The notes under the pieces are model-generated. The model was not told the origin of the DNA and searched no databases. It was given only the letters and a program-made list of their open reading frames with translations. Source: Cyclina sinensis (taxonomy: Eukaryota; Mollusca; Bivalvia; Venerida; Veneridae). Taken from it: a stretch of DNA of 64,000 nt. The position numbers were made by a program, and so were the translations under genes. Positions 1 through 13,359 of this stretch are shown here, one piece after another (within the stretch, counting starts at the first letter, position 1; each line of letters begins with the position of its first letter). The stretch is taken from assembly GCA_012932295.1 (NCBI GenBank), contig JAAONU010000013.1, positions 42,174,627 to 42,238,626 of the forward strand. The letters run 5' to 3'.

Positions 1-839
1 GAACGGCCGGAGCAGAACTGTTATACTGTTTCCTGTTTTAACTTAAACTGGAAATAGTCATATGACGTAAATAATAATTAAATAACGAGAATATTCCAGT
101 TACAATAAGGGTGTCTTTTAAAGGTCATTTAATTAAAAAAAAATTTCGTACACATTTTGCATTTTGTTATTTTCCCTGTTTCTAATCAAGATTCTTGTAC
201 TAAATGGCACGGTCTGTACAAAAATTGCACACTTTCTTTATAAAGCGAACAAAGCTATCGCAGGAAAATTTTTAGGATTGATTTAACACGTTCTAAACGC
301 TATTTCCCAATGTGCTTTCAAAACACCACATTAGCTTCTCGCTGTAAAAACGGTTGCAGGTCCCCGTATTGATACACTCTACAAAATCAATTTCATTCTA
401 TCATTAAGGTACGTTGTGTGTCTTATATCGCCTGAAAACTTTACATAGTTTCAGAGTTATTTCCCAAGTCACTGATTTGTGCACTTGTCTTTGATTATCT
501 ATCAAAGAGGGATGTTCTGTTTGAAATATTAGAAAATATGTTGTCTAATTATTAACCATTGCTTTCCATGACTTAAACTAAAGAATGTTCAGGAAAGATC
601 ATTTCTTATTATTCTAATAAAAGCTTTTTAAATAACTATCTCGCAAACTGCAACATAACCTTTATTTTCAATAAGGTTTTTACACGATTATAAATTTGGT
701 ATTTGAATTACAACAGAAGTGCTGACTTCATTTAAAAAAACACCCGTCCTACACCATTGCATCAGATTTCGACTGGAAGCAAGCGTAAAATAATTTTAGT
801 TTCGTAAAGATCAGATAGTTTAGAGAGCGGACAAGGCTA
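1..839. other. AT-rich DNA, nothing recognised
   Basis: No open frame of useful length, splice-flanked exon or clear repeat structure is visible. Confidence 0.5.
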
Positions 840-1250
840 ATTTTGCTTATATGGGATAATTCAATGGCCCTAGAGGTATTTGGCTGATAACTATACCCAC
901 AAACGTTATAAGCAAGTTTGATGAAATCAAATGAAAACTCTTCAACTAAGAATATGATCGATGCTAATTTGGCTAATTATGGAAAATTCAAGAGCCATAA
1001 CACTAGTGTGACTTGAGAGATTTGACGGGTTATCGAAACTGGCCAACAAATATTCTCAGCAAGTTCCGCGAAAATCAGACCCTTTTCAATAAGATAGCGG
1101 AAAGTTCAAGGGCTATAACTTTAGAGTACCTGGAATGATTCGTCTGGCTTTCGACCTTACCCTAGATATTATTGCCATAAACACTATCAGCAAGTTTAAT
1201 AAAAACTATTTGACTTAGAAGTCGTACTAGGTTCATTGCTAAATTGTAAT
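840..1250. repeat. old interspersed repeat
   Basis: Two diverged blocks share phrases such as 'caagagccataac' and 'caagggctataac' followed by 'agcaagttt'-like text. This is the pattern of an old, internally repeated dispersed element. No coding potential is seen. The boundaries are approximate. Confidence 0.4.
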
Positions 1251-1551
1251 AAATCAACGCATAAATCAAAGAAAAAAAATCAATTTTCTTGTTTGAATGA
1301 CTTATATACAAATTAGAATTCATTTGCTTTCAGAATTTAAAACGTTCCTGTAACGTCATTTTTTGTTGCGTATGCATGAGCGAATTCCTTGAAAACTCCA
1401 GCGAGAACATATAAACTGACCTGCAAATATTAATGCGTCAACTTCTTGAGAAATTCTGCTAAAAGGCAAACAATCACCGGGACGTTTTGTTCGTTTCAGG
1501 ACTGAACGTAACCAGTATACTCAATTAAATGTGATAAAATACAAATGAGAT

Positions 1552-1935
1552 GAAAGGCAATTGTGTAAACAACATGACAAACCAAACAGAAAGTAAACTG
1601 TGTAAACAACATGACAAACCAAACAGAAACACAACTTTGTAAACAACATGACATACCAAACCGAAAGACAACTGTGTAAACAACATGACAAACCAAACAG
1701 AAAGACAACTGTTTAAACGACATGACAAACCCAACAAAAAGGAACTGTGTAAACAACATGACAAACCAAACAAAAAGGCAACTGTGTAAACAACATGACA
1801 AACCAAACAGAAAGGCAACGGTTTAAACAACATGACAAACCAAACAGAAAGGCAACTGTTTAAACAACATTGCACACCAAACAGAAAGGCAACTGTGTAA
1901 ACAAAAACATGACACACCAAACAGCAATAAAACTG
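1552..1935. repeat. 37-bp minisatellite, about 10 copies
   Basis: A unit of about 37 bp with the core 'gtaaacaacatgacaaacc' followed by 'aaacagaaaggcaactgt' is repeated about ten times with a few substitutions and small indels. The long - strand open frames across it (Cys/Phe/Val-rich) are products of the repeat and not a gene. Confidence 0.9.
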
Positions 1936-1959
1936 GTTCACAACTGACAAAAGTAATAG

Positions 1960-2930
1960 CAAGGATATTTAGGTTTAGGTACCAGAAGATTGCCACATGA
2001 GGGCGCTTTGGAATGACTTCATATATTAAGTTATAAAAATATTGTCTTGCAAAGCACACGAGCATGCTAAATACCTATACATATTTTCAAGTGGAAGGTA
2101 TTGTCCAACCATAAGTCCAAATATCCCGTAAAATACAAACATCAGTAGTGAAACGTCATATTCCTTAAAATAAAGGCTGTTACTTACTTACCCATGATGT
2201 GTCATAAAAGGCTCACCTAGGCCTGAGTGTATTTCATGTTGGTATAAAATATTTATAGAGCAGGTTCTCATGACAACGTGCAGGGATTAATGTGGATTTA
2301 TGGTTTTAAAGTTGAGTGAAATGCTTTTTATTATCTATACAAATACGCTATTATTCTCTGGAGTAACTTTTAATTCAATAAATGCAAAATTATAGGAAGA
2401 AAAATCAATATCCGTAAGGAAACTGTTCACAGTGTTAATATCAAAACACACACACACAAGCAAACCTTTTCTACTTATAAGTATAGTATAGTACAGATAT
2501 ATAGATAAAAATGGTCAAATTCTGACCTAAGTATATTAACTGTTGAGATAAAAGTCATGGCAAAAGTATAGAAAAGGATATGGAAGGCATCAACAGAAAT
2601 ATGTATGGAGGCAACGTACTTTAACGGTCATTAGTTATTTCTGAAATATTATCAAAAACGCGAGACTGGCTATTTTTCTATTTGTTTCATTGTATTGAAA
2701 TCCTTGATAAATAAAATTATCCTTTTTATGAAACATATTTCCTGTCAACAAGGTCACTAAATTTCCTTACAGAGTTTTTGAATTTACTTGCTAAATGTAC
2801 AGAACATGATACATTCCTATGGAATAGTAATGGTAGATTATTGTTACATAAACCTTCGGTGGTTGTTATATTCACATTAAGACTGTTATGTTACTATGTA
2901 GTTGACTTTGGTTAAGCTTTAACATTTTTT
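1960..2930. other. unannotated AT-rich DNA
   Basis: No gene, RNA or clear repeat is seen. A short (CA)n tract lies near 2446. Confidence 0.45.
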
Positions 2931-2934
2931 TCAA

Positions 2935-3222
2935 AGATGTCCTAGACCAAGCGGTGACCATGACCTTTGACCTACTGACCTCAAAATCAATAGAGATCAT
3001 TTACCGGTCATAACCAACCTCAAAACAAAATCTGATGACTGTAGGCAAAAGCGTTATCTAGATAATGATTTGACAAGCATCACAGTAACCGAAAATTTGA
3101 AGACTACAAAAGTGTTCTCTAGTTATTGATCGGACAAGGTCTGGTCAACCGAGGGACGGACCGACGGACCGACCATCATGTGCAAAGTAATATACCCCAC
3201 TTTATGAAGTGGGGGTCTAATT
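2935..3222 (+). repeat. interspersed element with 3' terminal hairpin
   Basis: It starts with text rich in 'gaccttgac'-like phrases ('gaccatgacctttgaccta'), then a GGACGGACCGACGGACCGACC block, and ends in a short hairpin ('accccac' / 'gtgggggt', near 3193-3215). This matches the general form of common bivalve dispersed repeats. It is probably 5'-truncated. Confidence 0.6.
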
Positions 3223-5150
3223 AAACTTGGCTTTTGTTTTTGCTAGTTTTTCGTAATTGCTTTTGAAATAAGCAAAACTCAACACTAAATTTTAAGAAAA
3301 ATATCTGACACTGCACACTCAAGTTCACAGTCACACTGCCATTACATTGCCACTTTAAGTTGAAGATGCATTATTCAGATCTTTACAAAAATGGTCTCAT
3401 AGTATTCGACCCAAATACTCATTTCAGAAACTGGAATTTACGGCTTTTAAGGCATAATGTGTCAATTAGTCAGTTCTTTTCATTGATTCAATACATGCTT
3501 TTAGCATACATCGTTTGCATATATCAAACCTTTCCTTGATTGCTTTTTGTGATTGTGTTCCATTATTTACGCCTCTGAAGTCTGAAATAAAAAAAAATAA
3601 CGCGAATTAGTTCTTGTCCTTAACTTGAAGAAATTTATAACCACTAGAGAGACTGTGACGTTTTATGGCGTTGTTAAAGCCATGTTTATGTCTCTCTTTC
3701 TGTCTTTCTGATACAACACAGCACTGTTGTCAAAGACGAATCAACATAAATTCCTAACACTGAATTACCTATGCTTATAAAACTCTATTACATTGTATAT
3801 ACAATTTAAGAAGTGATATGATATAAGCACATTTTTATCCGAGGTCAGTTACTGGTCTCGTGGCCGAAGTCCCAAATAACAAAGACAATATATTATTTCA
3901 AAATACATACAATACATTGTTATCACTCGAAGAGCAAAATGGCTGTCATAAAAACAAAACCCAATGTCAGTTTTTTGTCCTTTTGTACCAAATAAATACA
4001 TTGCTTCATATTTAGGGAAAATTAAAATGATACTTTTCAGGCCCGGAGATGGTCCGTAATTTATTATATCTGATACGTCAGATAATTAAAAATTATTTGA
4101 TAAATATTATTCTTTCATATAAATGCTAAATTTGTTCTACAATAAAAGGAAATGATGTGTAAAGACAGAATAAAACGCTAAACATTTTATCTGCTCCAGA
4201 CCATTTTTCGATCATTAATAGTTTGATGCCTCTATGTATTTGAATGAACTTGCAACTCAAATTGTGTTATGACTGAATGGCCTGTTTACCTTTCGCATTA
4301 GTGAGTGTCGTTGTTTTAACTTTCAAGCCCCATGCTTTACAGTAGTTATACAGATAATCAAGCAGTGAATTGTCGTGCCTTTAGACAAGGCCTGAATAGG
4401 ACTGCAAACAAGAGAATGTACATGTGTAAGTACTTGATACTTGATACTTTCCCTTCTCATACTTTCGGGGGTTTTTTTTGTTGTTTTTTTTTTTGTTGTT
4501 TTTTTTTTTTAAATAAATAAAACTGGAGTAGATCTTAATTAGAAATTGTTATAAATATATGTATGTCTACGTCATGTCACATGATTGTTATGTAAACTCT
4601 CGTTTAAAAAAAAATAATCAAAGTGCTTTGCATTAGTCGAAGACATCCATGATGACCCTATATCACTCTATTGAGAACAATGTCTCTTAAAAACAGAGAG
4701 TAAAATATTCAGCTGAAGTACACCATACTCAGCAACGAAAATCATGTTCTCTTAAAGGCAAGTTTCTTAAAATAAAAAGTTTAAATGCGAAAGCAAAATT
4801 AGGCACCAAGTTTGAATTTCAATGAAGAAGCTTAGTAACAAAGAATGCTTGCCAAGGTTAAGTTAGAGTTCATATTTGCATTCAAATCTGTACATATCGT
4901 CCGAATTTCATTCACATACTTTCAAACGCAAAAAGAAAATCGTGAGATTAAAATCGTGAAAAGTTAGGTTACCAATAAAATTTACATGCAAAGTTATATG
5001 TATAGTTCAAATTTCATAACAAGGAATAAGATATGGCGGTTTATGTAATGCTCACATATTATGTGAAAACAATTAAAATTTGTGTAGATGAAATTTCATA
5101 CATGAGATTATAAAGCGATGTATTGTTTTCCGACATAAGTCTCATAAAAC
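3223..5150. other. unannotated DNA with a T/G-rich tract
   Basis: No gene is recognised. A low-complexity T-rich tract with interspersed GTTG lies at about 4468-4512 and generates a spurious Phe/Cys-rich frame. Confidence 0.45.
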
Positions 5151-5279
5151 TTTTGATTCTTGAGGCAGGGTAAATTTCGACCCCGTAGCCATGATTAACT
5201 GTGGTACAGAACTACTAGACAATGGTACATAACAAAAGTCTAGGCTATGCGCATTACTGTTAAATAAGACATAAAATAT

Positions 5280-5350
5280 CAATTAGTTAAATAAGTGATC
5301 CACATAGCGAGGATTTGATCCTGTGACAATGATGTGAGCACCTTGACAGT
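5280..5350 (-). repeat. possible degenerate tRNA-derived SINE head
   Basis: Read on the - strand, 'ggatcaaatcctcgc' resembles a tRNA B box, preceded by an A-box-like 'tgtcaaggtgctcacatc'. It is too degenerate to be a working tRNA gene. A SINE remnant is the likeliest reading. Confidence 0.25.
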
Positions 5351-5399
5351 GTACAAACAAAATATCTAATCTCTCTGACCTTACGGTTTAAAAGAGCAT

Positions 5400-5795
5400 T
5401 TTTACCAAGTAGGCCATGGTGTGATGATCTTTTTTTCATGATCTGAATAAATAGAAGTTATGGCTTCTAGCCAGGTGACCTTTAACCCCTAATGACCCAC
5501 TTTTGAAAGTGACCTACATATTACTAATTTGAAAGTACTCTTCCTAGAAATCACCAATACAGACACTTCGACTAAAACTCATGATGATTGAAAATGTGAC
5601 ATCTAAAGCTTTAACAAGGTTGTCCCTTATTCTCCGTTTACCCATAAATAAACATCAAGCTAAATGTCTTTACCTTAAACTTTTTATGTTCACTGGATGC
5701 AAAATGCGCCTTCTAAATTGTTAACACGCTATAGATGGACAGACGACAGACATCGAGTGATCACAATAGCTTAGAGTAATCACTTGGAGCTCAGA
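5400..5795. repeat. degraded interspersed repeat
   Basis: 'gccaggtgacctttaaccc' and 'agtgacctac' phrases are followed by a 'gatggacagacgacagac' block and a terminal 'ggagctcagatgagtt'. This resembles a decayed 3' end of the AGCTCACCTGAG-type elements found elsewhere in the window. Confidence 0.4.
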
Positions 5796-6885
5796 TGAGT
5801 TGTGAAGAAGAAAGTTTATCAATAACCCATCCATTTTGTAGAAAAAAGAGTGAAGGTTTTCACCTGCTATGTCAACCTCTAACGAAATTCTCGTTCATTT
5901 AAAGATTGCTTAACCCAAGTGGCAGCTCACCCAAGAAACACAATTCAAGACAAGACAAAATTGATGTTCTTTCAAAATTAATTAAGCCAGTTTTTTTCCA
6001 TGAATTGCGTTTTATAGAAACCGTGTATTTTTGTTTTGGGTTCAAACATCCTGACTAGGAAAAACATATTAAATATAGTTTTTCCCTACTCAGCATTCTC
6101 CGATATCCTATTGATTTTACTCCACAGCCATTCAATTCTCTAGCGTGATGAAATCCGCTGTCTAACGGTTGATAAGATGTTATCCTGCAGATGTCAATAA
6201 AAAAACTAAACTGAGGAAATTCCCATAGTATTACAAACATAATCTATGTCTATACAAAATGAAATATTGAAAATGTCTTACAATTCATTTGACTTCTGAC
6301 GGATCGTATATTTGTCGGGAAAGGCTGAACATTATGTTTTGAATGAATACTCTAATATCAATCTGTATCACAATCACGGGGTTGCATGAGCTTCAATATT
6401 AGAACCTGAGTAATAACTGGTATAATACCTCTTCTTCCAGTGTTTAACGGCCCCGATTTACTGTTTAAGCACAGCGACCCGCTTTTATTTCTATGACCAT
6501 GTAATTTTCCCTTGTTTTATGTTGTATTTATGTTACATATAACCGTAATGTTGATAAAAATTTCCATTCTACATATCAATAAAACTTTTTAAATCAAAGT
6601 AAGCAAAAGCTTGTAATCTGTTTGGAAATACTTGAACACATCATCTTAATAAATGGATGTTACATAAACCTAAATCTCATTATCAAAGAAAAATTTATAG
6701 TTAGTGTAAGAAGATATAGAAAAACAGCAGTATGAAGCGAAAAACCGTCCTCACCATTTTGGACCTCGGACGCTGGTGTTCTTGTACCTTAATTTGTTTG
6801 ACGTGTGCATTAGGGTTTCATCAGCCGCGGTTGATATTCATCTGCAGCTGCGAGGAAAATGATCTTATCATATGTTGTGTTCTCT
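5796..6885. other. unannotated DNA
   Basis: No gene, RNA or clear repeat is recognised. Confidence 0.4.
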
Positions 6886-6887
6886 TT

Positions 6888-7882
6888 TAGCTCATCTGAG
6901 CCATAGGCTCGTGGTGAGCTATTAGGATCGATCAATGTCCGTCGTCTGTCGTCCGTCAGACGTCAACACTTAGTTTGTTAACACTCTAGTGGTCACATTT
7001 TTGCCTCAATTGTCATGAAACTTAGTCAAAATGTTTCTCCCAGTATTTACTCAGATGAATTCGAATATCAATCACCTGGACTAAAAACTAGGTCACGGTC
7101 AAAAAAAGAAAAATCTTGTTAACAATCTAGAGCCTACTTTTCCAGTCCAAATATCTTGGAAATTTATCAGATATGTATATTCGTTGATTTCAAGCTTAAG
7201 TTTGACTATTGGTAATCTTGGGTAAAAAACTAGGTCACACAGCCAAAATATGGAAAAACATTGTTAACACTCTAGGGGTAAAATTTTAAGCTCAAATATC
7301 CTTGAAATTTGTCAGAAAAATTGCTTCGATGAATACTAGGCAAATTTCGAATATGAGACATCTCAGGTCAAAAACTAGGTCACAGAGCTCAAATATGAAA
7401 AAAAAACTTGTTAACAATCGAGAGGTAACATTTTCAGTCTAAATAACCTGGAAATTTGTCAGAAAGTTTGCTTTGATAATTTCTATCTCAAGTTCAAATA
7501 TGAGTTATCTGGGGTCAAAGTCTAGGTGACAGAGCCCAAATAATGAAAAACCTTGTAAACACTCTATAGGTAACTTTTTCAGCCCTAATATCCTGGAAAT
7601 TTGTCAGAAAGGTTGCTACAGTAACTTCCAGCTCAGGTTCGATATGGGTCACCTGGGTCAAAAACCAGGTTACTGAGCCCAAATATAGAACAACCTTGTT
7701 AACACGCTAGATGTAACATTTTCAATCCAAATAACCTAGAAATTTGTCAGAAAGGTTATTTTGATAATTTCTAATCCCAGTTCGAATTTGGGTCATCTGG
7801 GGTTAATTAACCAGGTCCATAACAACACCATTAAAAGCAGTAATACTCAGGTGAGCGATATAGGGCCATCATGGCCCTGATG
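6888..7882. repeat. dispersed element ending in GGGCCATCATGGCCC, with internal tandem blocks
   Basis: It begins 'tttagctcatctgagcc...ggtgagctattaggatc', continues with a 'ccgtcgtctgtcgtccgtc' block, then about six diverged blocks of roughly 140-150 bp (each with 'cttgttaacactctag', 'ggaaatttgtcagaaag' and a 'ggtcacagagcc'-like phrase). It ends 'caggtgagcgatatagg' plus the palindrome GGCCATCATGGCC. The same family is inserted in P450 intron 4 at 42031-42818. Non-coding. Confidence 0.75.
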
Positions 7883-9640
7883 TTTGTATTTTACCTGCAT
7901 ATTCGAGTATATAACTTTTAAATAGGCTCATATAAGAATTTCCAAAATTTTTTTAAATTTTTACCATTTTACTGATTTAGACCTGCAAGTATGAACTCCA
8001 CAACAAAACTGAAGAAAAAGCACGATACATATGCAAGAACTGACATGTTTGGGATGAAAAAAACTTTGAAGAAAAACAATTCATAACATTTGAATTAAGT
8101 TATACATTTAGAAGCTTAAGCATGATTAGAATTCCTATCTGCAACTTAATGAATCCATATAAAATATTTCAAACAGATTCTCTTTGTGATGTTTTAATTT
8201 GATAAGTTTGTCTAATACCATTTTTATACCTTTTAACTTATATAATCATTTAGTATTCTTTCTGGGCGTATACGCTTTTATACCCCCAGAGTACAATTCA
8301 ATTTTATAAATGCAAAATTATTGGAAGGAGAATCAATTTTAAAAAGGAAACTATTTATTATTGCTATACCAATATTAGGCGTATCAGAACAAAGTGTGCC
8401 ACGAAACGAATTAACACTCATGTGGTATCAGTAAGTTACATTTTCTGCACTCGGGTTGGAAAGATGAATCTCTTTGTATATTGACGTGTATAAAAACATG
8501 CTATGATATGTTATTATACTCAGTCTGATTACGTGTATACATAGATTGGGACTCTTCTTAAGATATACGTAAATAATAATGCACCTAGGTATGTTAACTA
8601 ATGCTAATCAGATGAAAAATATATTTTTAACATTATGAGAAGCAATTGAAAAATCAGTATTTTCGAAGATACTGAGGATTTATAATATTTACGTCAACCT
8701 TAGTTCTGGATGCCAAAGTTATCGCTACATACAAATATATAATTAAACATAAACATTGAAATGGAATATACTGTAGTAGTTTTGAATCTGCTACTATATC
8801 TATTGAAAACTCTATAACTTTATGAAAAACGATTTGATTCGAAACTTTTGGTGAATAAAGGTGTGAAATGAATTGATGAATTGAAAGGACAGTGTTACGA
8901 AGTAATATCGAAACGTGACGTGATTTAGAAGTGACAGACAATCACACTTGTGACAGACGCTTAATTACACTTGTGACAGTTAAATCGAACTTACTGTATT
9001 AAGTTAAAACAGAGCTCTCGCATCATTCTGCAACTACTTCGCAGAAAAATGTATGAAGTATTTTGTTACTTCAACGAAAATATCTAGTGCCAAAGATTTC
9101 TGATTTTAGAGGGAAGTGGACAATAAAGAAATGGGCTATTTAACATAAAACGAGGAGCTGTATTTCCTTAGGGCTGAAAAGACTTATCCAGATAAACAGA
9201 TATTGAATAGAATTAGGCGTTTATGTAAACAAAAGACAGCTTATATGCTATAGAGACATGGCATAAGAGCAAATTATTAAAAAGATAAGGTTTTAAGTAA
9301 ATGTGATGCAGCCTATTAAATGATAGACACTTGAGTATCTTTTATGAGAAAGTTCTTTGCTTGTTTAAAGGAGTCTAGTCAATAGAAAGCAGTGTAGCTA
9401 GTGTGATATAATTGTGTTTGAGGGCAGCTGATTTGGAACTGATATAACAAAACCTGTTCTAAGAAGTGTTTGGTATCAAGGATTACAGCCACAACTGAAA
9501 CAGCAAACTTCAATTATAACACTGTGAAAGAGCATTAATTAGAGAATAAATTAATTGAAACTGCTAAATAATTGTTTTGAAAAATTAGAAAAAGGAAAAA
9601 GAAATAAAATATTATGCATATAATTCAAAAAGCGGAAGAG
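7883..9640. other. unannotated DNA upstream of the gypsy relic
   Basis: No domain can be read with confidence. This stretch could include badly decayed 5' parts (gag, protease) of the retroelement that follows, but no motif supports it. Confidence 0.35.
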
Positions 9641-9649
9641 GTTTAAGGA

Positions 9650-11704
9650 TGGTTTATATAGACAAAAGTTTTTTTGTTTTTGTTTTTTTAAGAGGAAGAC
9701 ATAAAACTGCACGTCCAATAGGATCTAATACTTTCAGACCATCTAGAACAGTATCAACAACAAAAGATGGAAACAGTCCATAGACACTACTGGCTACAAT
9801 GCAACAAGAAAGGACCATTCAATACGCTCTAACAAGAATTTAAAAAAAATATTTTACTGCAAGACCCATGCTAAAATACTCAAATGTAATAGATTTGAAA
9901 AGTTGATACCAGCAAATCAACGTCATAAAAGAACACAAGCAACTTACAGATTTTTCTGTTAAACCATTGGGGTTTCATCAGTAAATAACCTTTCGATATA
10001 TGCAATGGTTCTGCTACATAACAACGACTGATAGAAAATTGTTTAACAGACCACAGTATGTCAATTTGGGTAGTTTACTTAGATAATTTAATCATATTTG
10101 CAGGGAATTTCAAATAGCACGTGGAGCGTTAAGACCTATTTTGACAAGTTTAGCTGAATTCAATAAAAAGAAATCACCTTAAATTAAAAAAGTAAGTGAA
10201 TGGCCGATATCTTTTTATGTTGAAGAACTCTGTCCATTTCTATCCTTTGCAGGTTGTTACAGGCGATTTCTGATGATGTAAAAGACTCTTAATGATTAAT
10301 AACTATTTACAAGAACACAAAATAAAAGGAACTAAACTAAAAATTAAAAATTAATCAGTATAGAACATAAAGATTGAACTTTGCACTGAAGTAAACGATT
10401 ACAGATAAATTTACAGAATACTTTATTTTACTACATAATTATTCAGACAATAACCGACTGAACCAAACTTTGACTACGGGAAAACTTGAAGTCACAGGTC
10501 AGCAATGGGCTTATGCGTCAGAAAATGGTTTACAGCCACTATAGATAAGAGAATTCCAAACTTCAAATATTTCTGCAACGAACGTCAGATCATGAACAAA
10601 AATGCCTCCCATTTCAGAATAGTAAAAGGAGTTCCTTATTACACAAGTTACATATAATGTAGAAACAATCATGCACCTTGGTCTATCAAAAATTTACAAA
10701 AATCAGGCGTTACAAGGTTTATATACTGACATTTGTCATTCTGGTCGATATAGGACCATATTGTTACAGAGAGAAAGATTGTACGGGCCTGGTATGACTA
10801 CTGAAGCAGAAAACTACATAAAAGATTGTGACAGATGAATTAAGAGAAAATCAGAAGCCAACAAACGAGCACTTGTTGTAGGAATAATTACACTTGTTGT
10901 AGGAATAATTACACTTGTTGTAGGAATAAATACACTTGTTGTAGGAATAATTACCACATATCCTCTGGAGATAGTTAGTGTAGGTGTTTCGTCACTACAA
11001 TCACCGTAAACTGTTAGTAATCAATTACCACTTTATAAAGTTTGCTTTAGCAAACCTTCCAAATTCAAAGCCAAAACTTTCTTTGAACAGTTTATACTTA
11101 AATATCGAATATATATAAGAAAACTCAGTGATCAAGTTGGACATTGTTTAATCAACTTCTTAGAATACAACATATTCAGAACTACCCAGTATTATGCAAG
11201 CGAAAATGGTCTCTCAGAAAAATTCAATGGGACTCTTTCAAACATGTGGAGAAACGTAACGTAAGGTTAAAACATGTGATTGAGAAAAAGTGTGTAGAAC
11301 CTTTAATCTTTGCCTAAAACTGAACAAAGCACGAACCAATAAGATATTATTTTCATTTAGTGTTATGTATGATAGAAAAGCCAGAGCTTCTAAAATCAAA
11401 GCAGAAGACAAAGTATTAGTCAAATTTCTAGCGTTTCATGGAAAACAACATTTCTGACAAGTTTGTGGACCACGACTACGAAGTAATTAAACAACCTAAT
11501 ACTGAAATACCTTGTATTCAAATCATAATAAATGTTGAGAGAAAGAACCTTACAGTTGAGTTGATGGGAGGGATGGAGTTAATTCTTGCACTTACTTGTT
11601 CTTATGAGAACCTCTTGGGGGCAGTTGTGAGGTTGCTGCATCCTAGAACCAGGTTTAAACCACCAGTGGCAAATGTTTCGCTACTTTCCTTTCAAAGGCG
11701 GTAA
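9650..11704 (+). mobile_element. decayed Ty3/gypsy-type retrotransposon pol
   Basis: Conserved retroelement blocks appear in the expected order, broken by stops and frameshifts. A PFGL-NAPATF-like block is near 9962-10015. A reverse-transcriptase active-site block reading YLDNLIIFAGNF lies near 10077-10115, with Asn in place of the second Asp. A WP...FLSFAGCYRRF connector follows at about 10200-10272. An integrase zinc-binding region with HSGRYRT...LYGPGM...YIKDCDR occurs near 10735-10840, then TYPLEIVSVG at about 10955-10985. The frame 11438-11704 keeps an integrase tail with DHDYEVIKQPNTEIP. Known of the family: RT/RNase H then integrase is the Ty3/gypsy order. No LTRs were identified. It is clearly non-functional. 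Confidence 0.75.
10869..10955. repeat. 21-bp tandem repeat, about 4 copies, inside the gypsy integrase
   Basis: The unit 'cttgttgtaggaataattaca' minus its last base (20 shown: cttgttgtaggaataattac) is repeated about four times. It sits between the zinc-binding module and the PLEIVSVG block of the decayed integrase, so it expanded after the element lost function or helped to break it. Confidence 0.85.
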
Positions 11705-12745
11705 CCCCGCGGGTTCACATTTCCGTTCATTTTTTGTAGCGTCTTTTTTAGTTGATAAATATATAAACTTATGCTCTCTTTTCCTTTCTTCTTTCTGGTT
11801 GTTTGGAGAAACTATTTTTGGCCTATGATATTTCCTGATATGTGTTTTTCCCTATTTTACATAAAAAAGACGTTTTTACCTTAAATAACCATGGACAATG
11901 ATCAAGAGAAAGCTAATAAAGCACAAAATTGTATAGACATCAATCAAAAAAGCAAAATAAACACAAAACAATTCAATTTTGTTATTCATGTTTGTGTTCC
12001 GGATTTAATGTGTAATGTATTGTTGTTTGGACACAATTTGTTTTAAAAAGGGAGGACAACTAGAACATTTTTGTTATAATTTTCTGAAGTACTTGATTTG
12101 TAAATGAAATGTGAATTTTTTTTTTCTTTTGTTTACAGATTGAGATTGCAGTTATTTGAAGTCAGGTCGGATGTGCTAATCATAGGATTCAGACAAAGAA
12201 ACATAACTGTTACTTTCCTACATTTCTATATATTTCTTAAAGATAGATTAACAGGCATCGAGTGTGTCTTCATATATTGTATTTTCATCCGTGAAATTAT
12301 GGAAATCATTCTTTTTGAAGAGGGGAGAATATAACGGGTGACTTTGTTAATGCTCACCCTGTAGTTTCCCCCCTTTGACCATGTTTTATTAACACATTTT
12401 AGAAATTCTCATTTTAGATGTTAACAGTTCTCACTCCATGTGTAAGGTTCAAGAAACGGGAAATAGACAATAGGTTGATATATTTATGACCCTTGTTTCT
12501 GATTACTTGACACTGGTTAGTTCTCTAAGAGGACGTTTTGATAAGTCAGTACACACAGTAGTTTGGTGTAGAACAGATTATTGCTGTTCTATGAAATATT
12601 CTTGTAGAACATTAAACCTTTTATATGATGGTATGGCGTTGTATTTAAGGAGAATGTTAGTGTTCTGTTTAAGTTAATTTTCTTGAAGTATGGTTGCTTT
12701 CTACTTATATATTCTGAATGTTTGCTTATATTAAGTGTTTTTGCT
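11705..12745. other. unannotated AT-rich DNA
   Basis: No gene, RNA or clear repeat is recognised. Short open frames here show no conserved features. Confidence 0.4.
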
Positions 12746-12749
12746 TTAC

Positions 12750-13073
12750 AGGTCCCGTGAGATATAATTTTACGGAACTTCTCTTTAGTGTTATGTTTTA
12801 CAGAGATATAATAATTTTACGGAACTTCTGTTAATTGTTATGTTATACAGAGATATAATTTTACAGAACATCTCTTTAGCGTTATGTTTTACAGAGATAT
12901 AATCTTACCGAACTTCTGTTAAGTGTTATGTTTTACAGAGATATAATTTTACGAAACTTCTGTTTAGTGTTATGTTTAACAGAGATATAATTTTACGGAA
13001 CTTCTGTTTAATGTTATGTTTTACAGGTCCCGTGAGATATGATTTTACGGAGCTTATATTGTTATGTTTTAAA
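12750..13073. repeat. 44-bp tandem repeat, about 7 copies
   Basis: The unit contains 'gttatgttttacagagatat' followed by 'aattttacggaacttctgtt'. The first and last copies differ, reading 'caggtcccgtgagatat' instead of 'cagagatat'. Confidence 0.85.
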
Positions 13074-13359
13074 GGTCACATGAACTATAGTAACCTAAAT
13101 AAAAGAAGACATAGAGAAGCCATTTCAGTGTTCTTCTTCTGTAAAACCCTAGAGAGTCGAACACAATATTTTGAAGAAAAAAAACAACACTTTCACAAGT
13201 AGTAGATTGCAACAGAAAACATATCAACTAGACTGAAGAAATTTGATTATCCAATAGATAATGCGTGAAATGGTTTAATCTATACGTGTATTTCAATATA
13301 TTGAAGATATAAAATATGTCAGCTATATAATGTTATCGAGCATTAAAGATTAAATAAAA

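Noticed and set aside
1496..2065. Long Cys/Phe/Val-rich open frames on the - strand
   Set aside because: They are translations of a 37-bp minisatellite; the protein repeat simply follows the DNA repeat, and no splice or promoter context exists.
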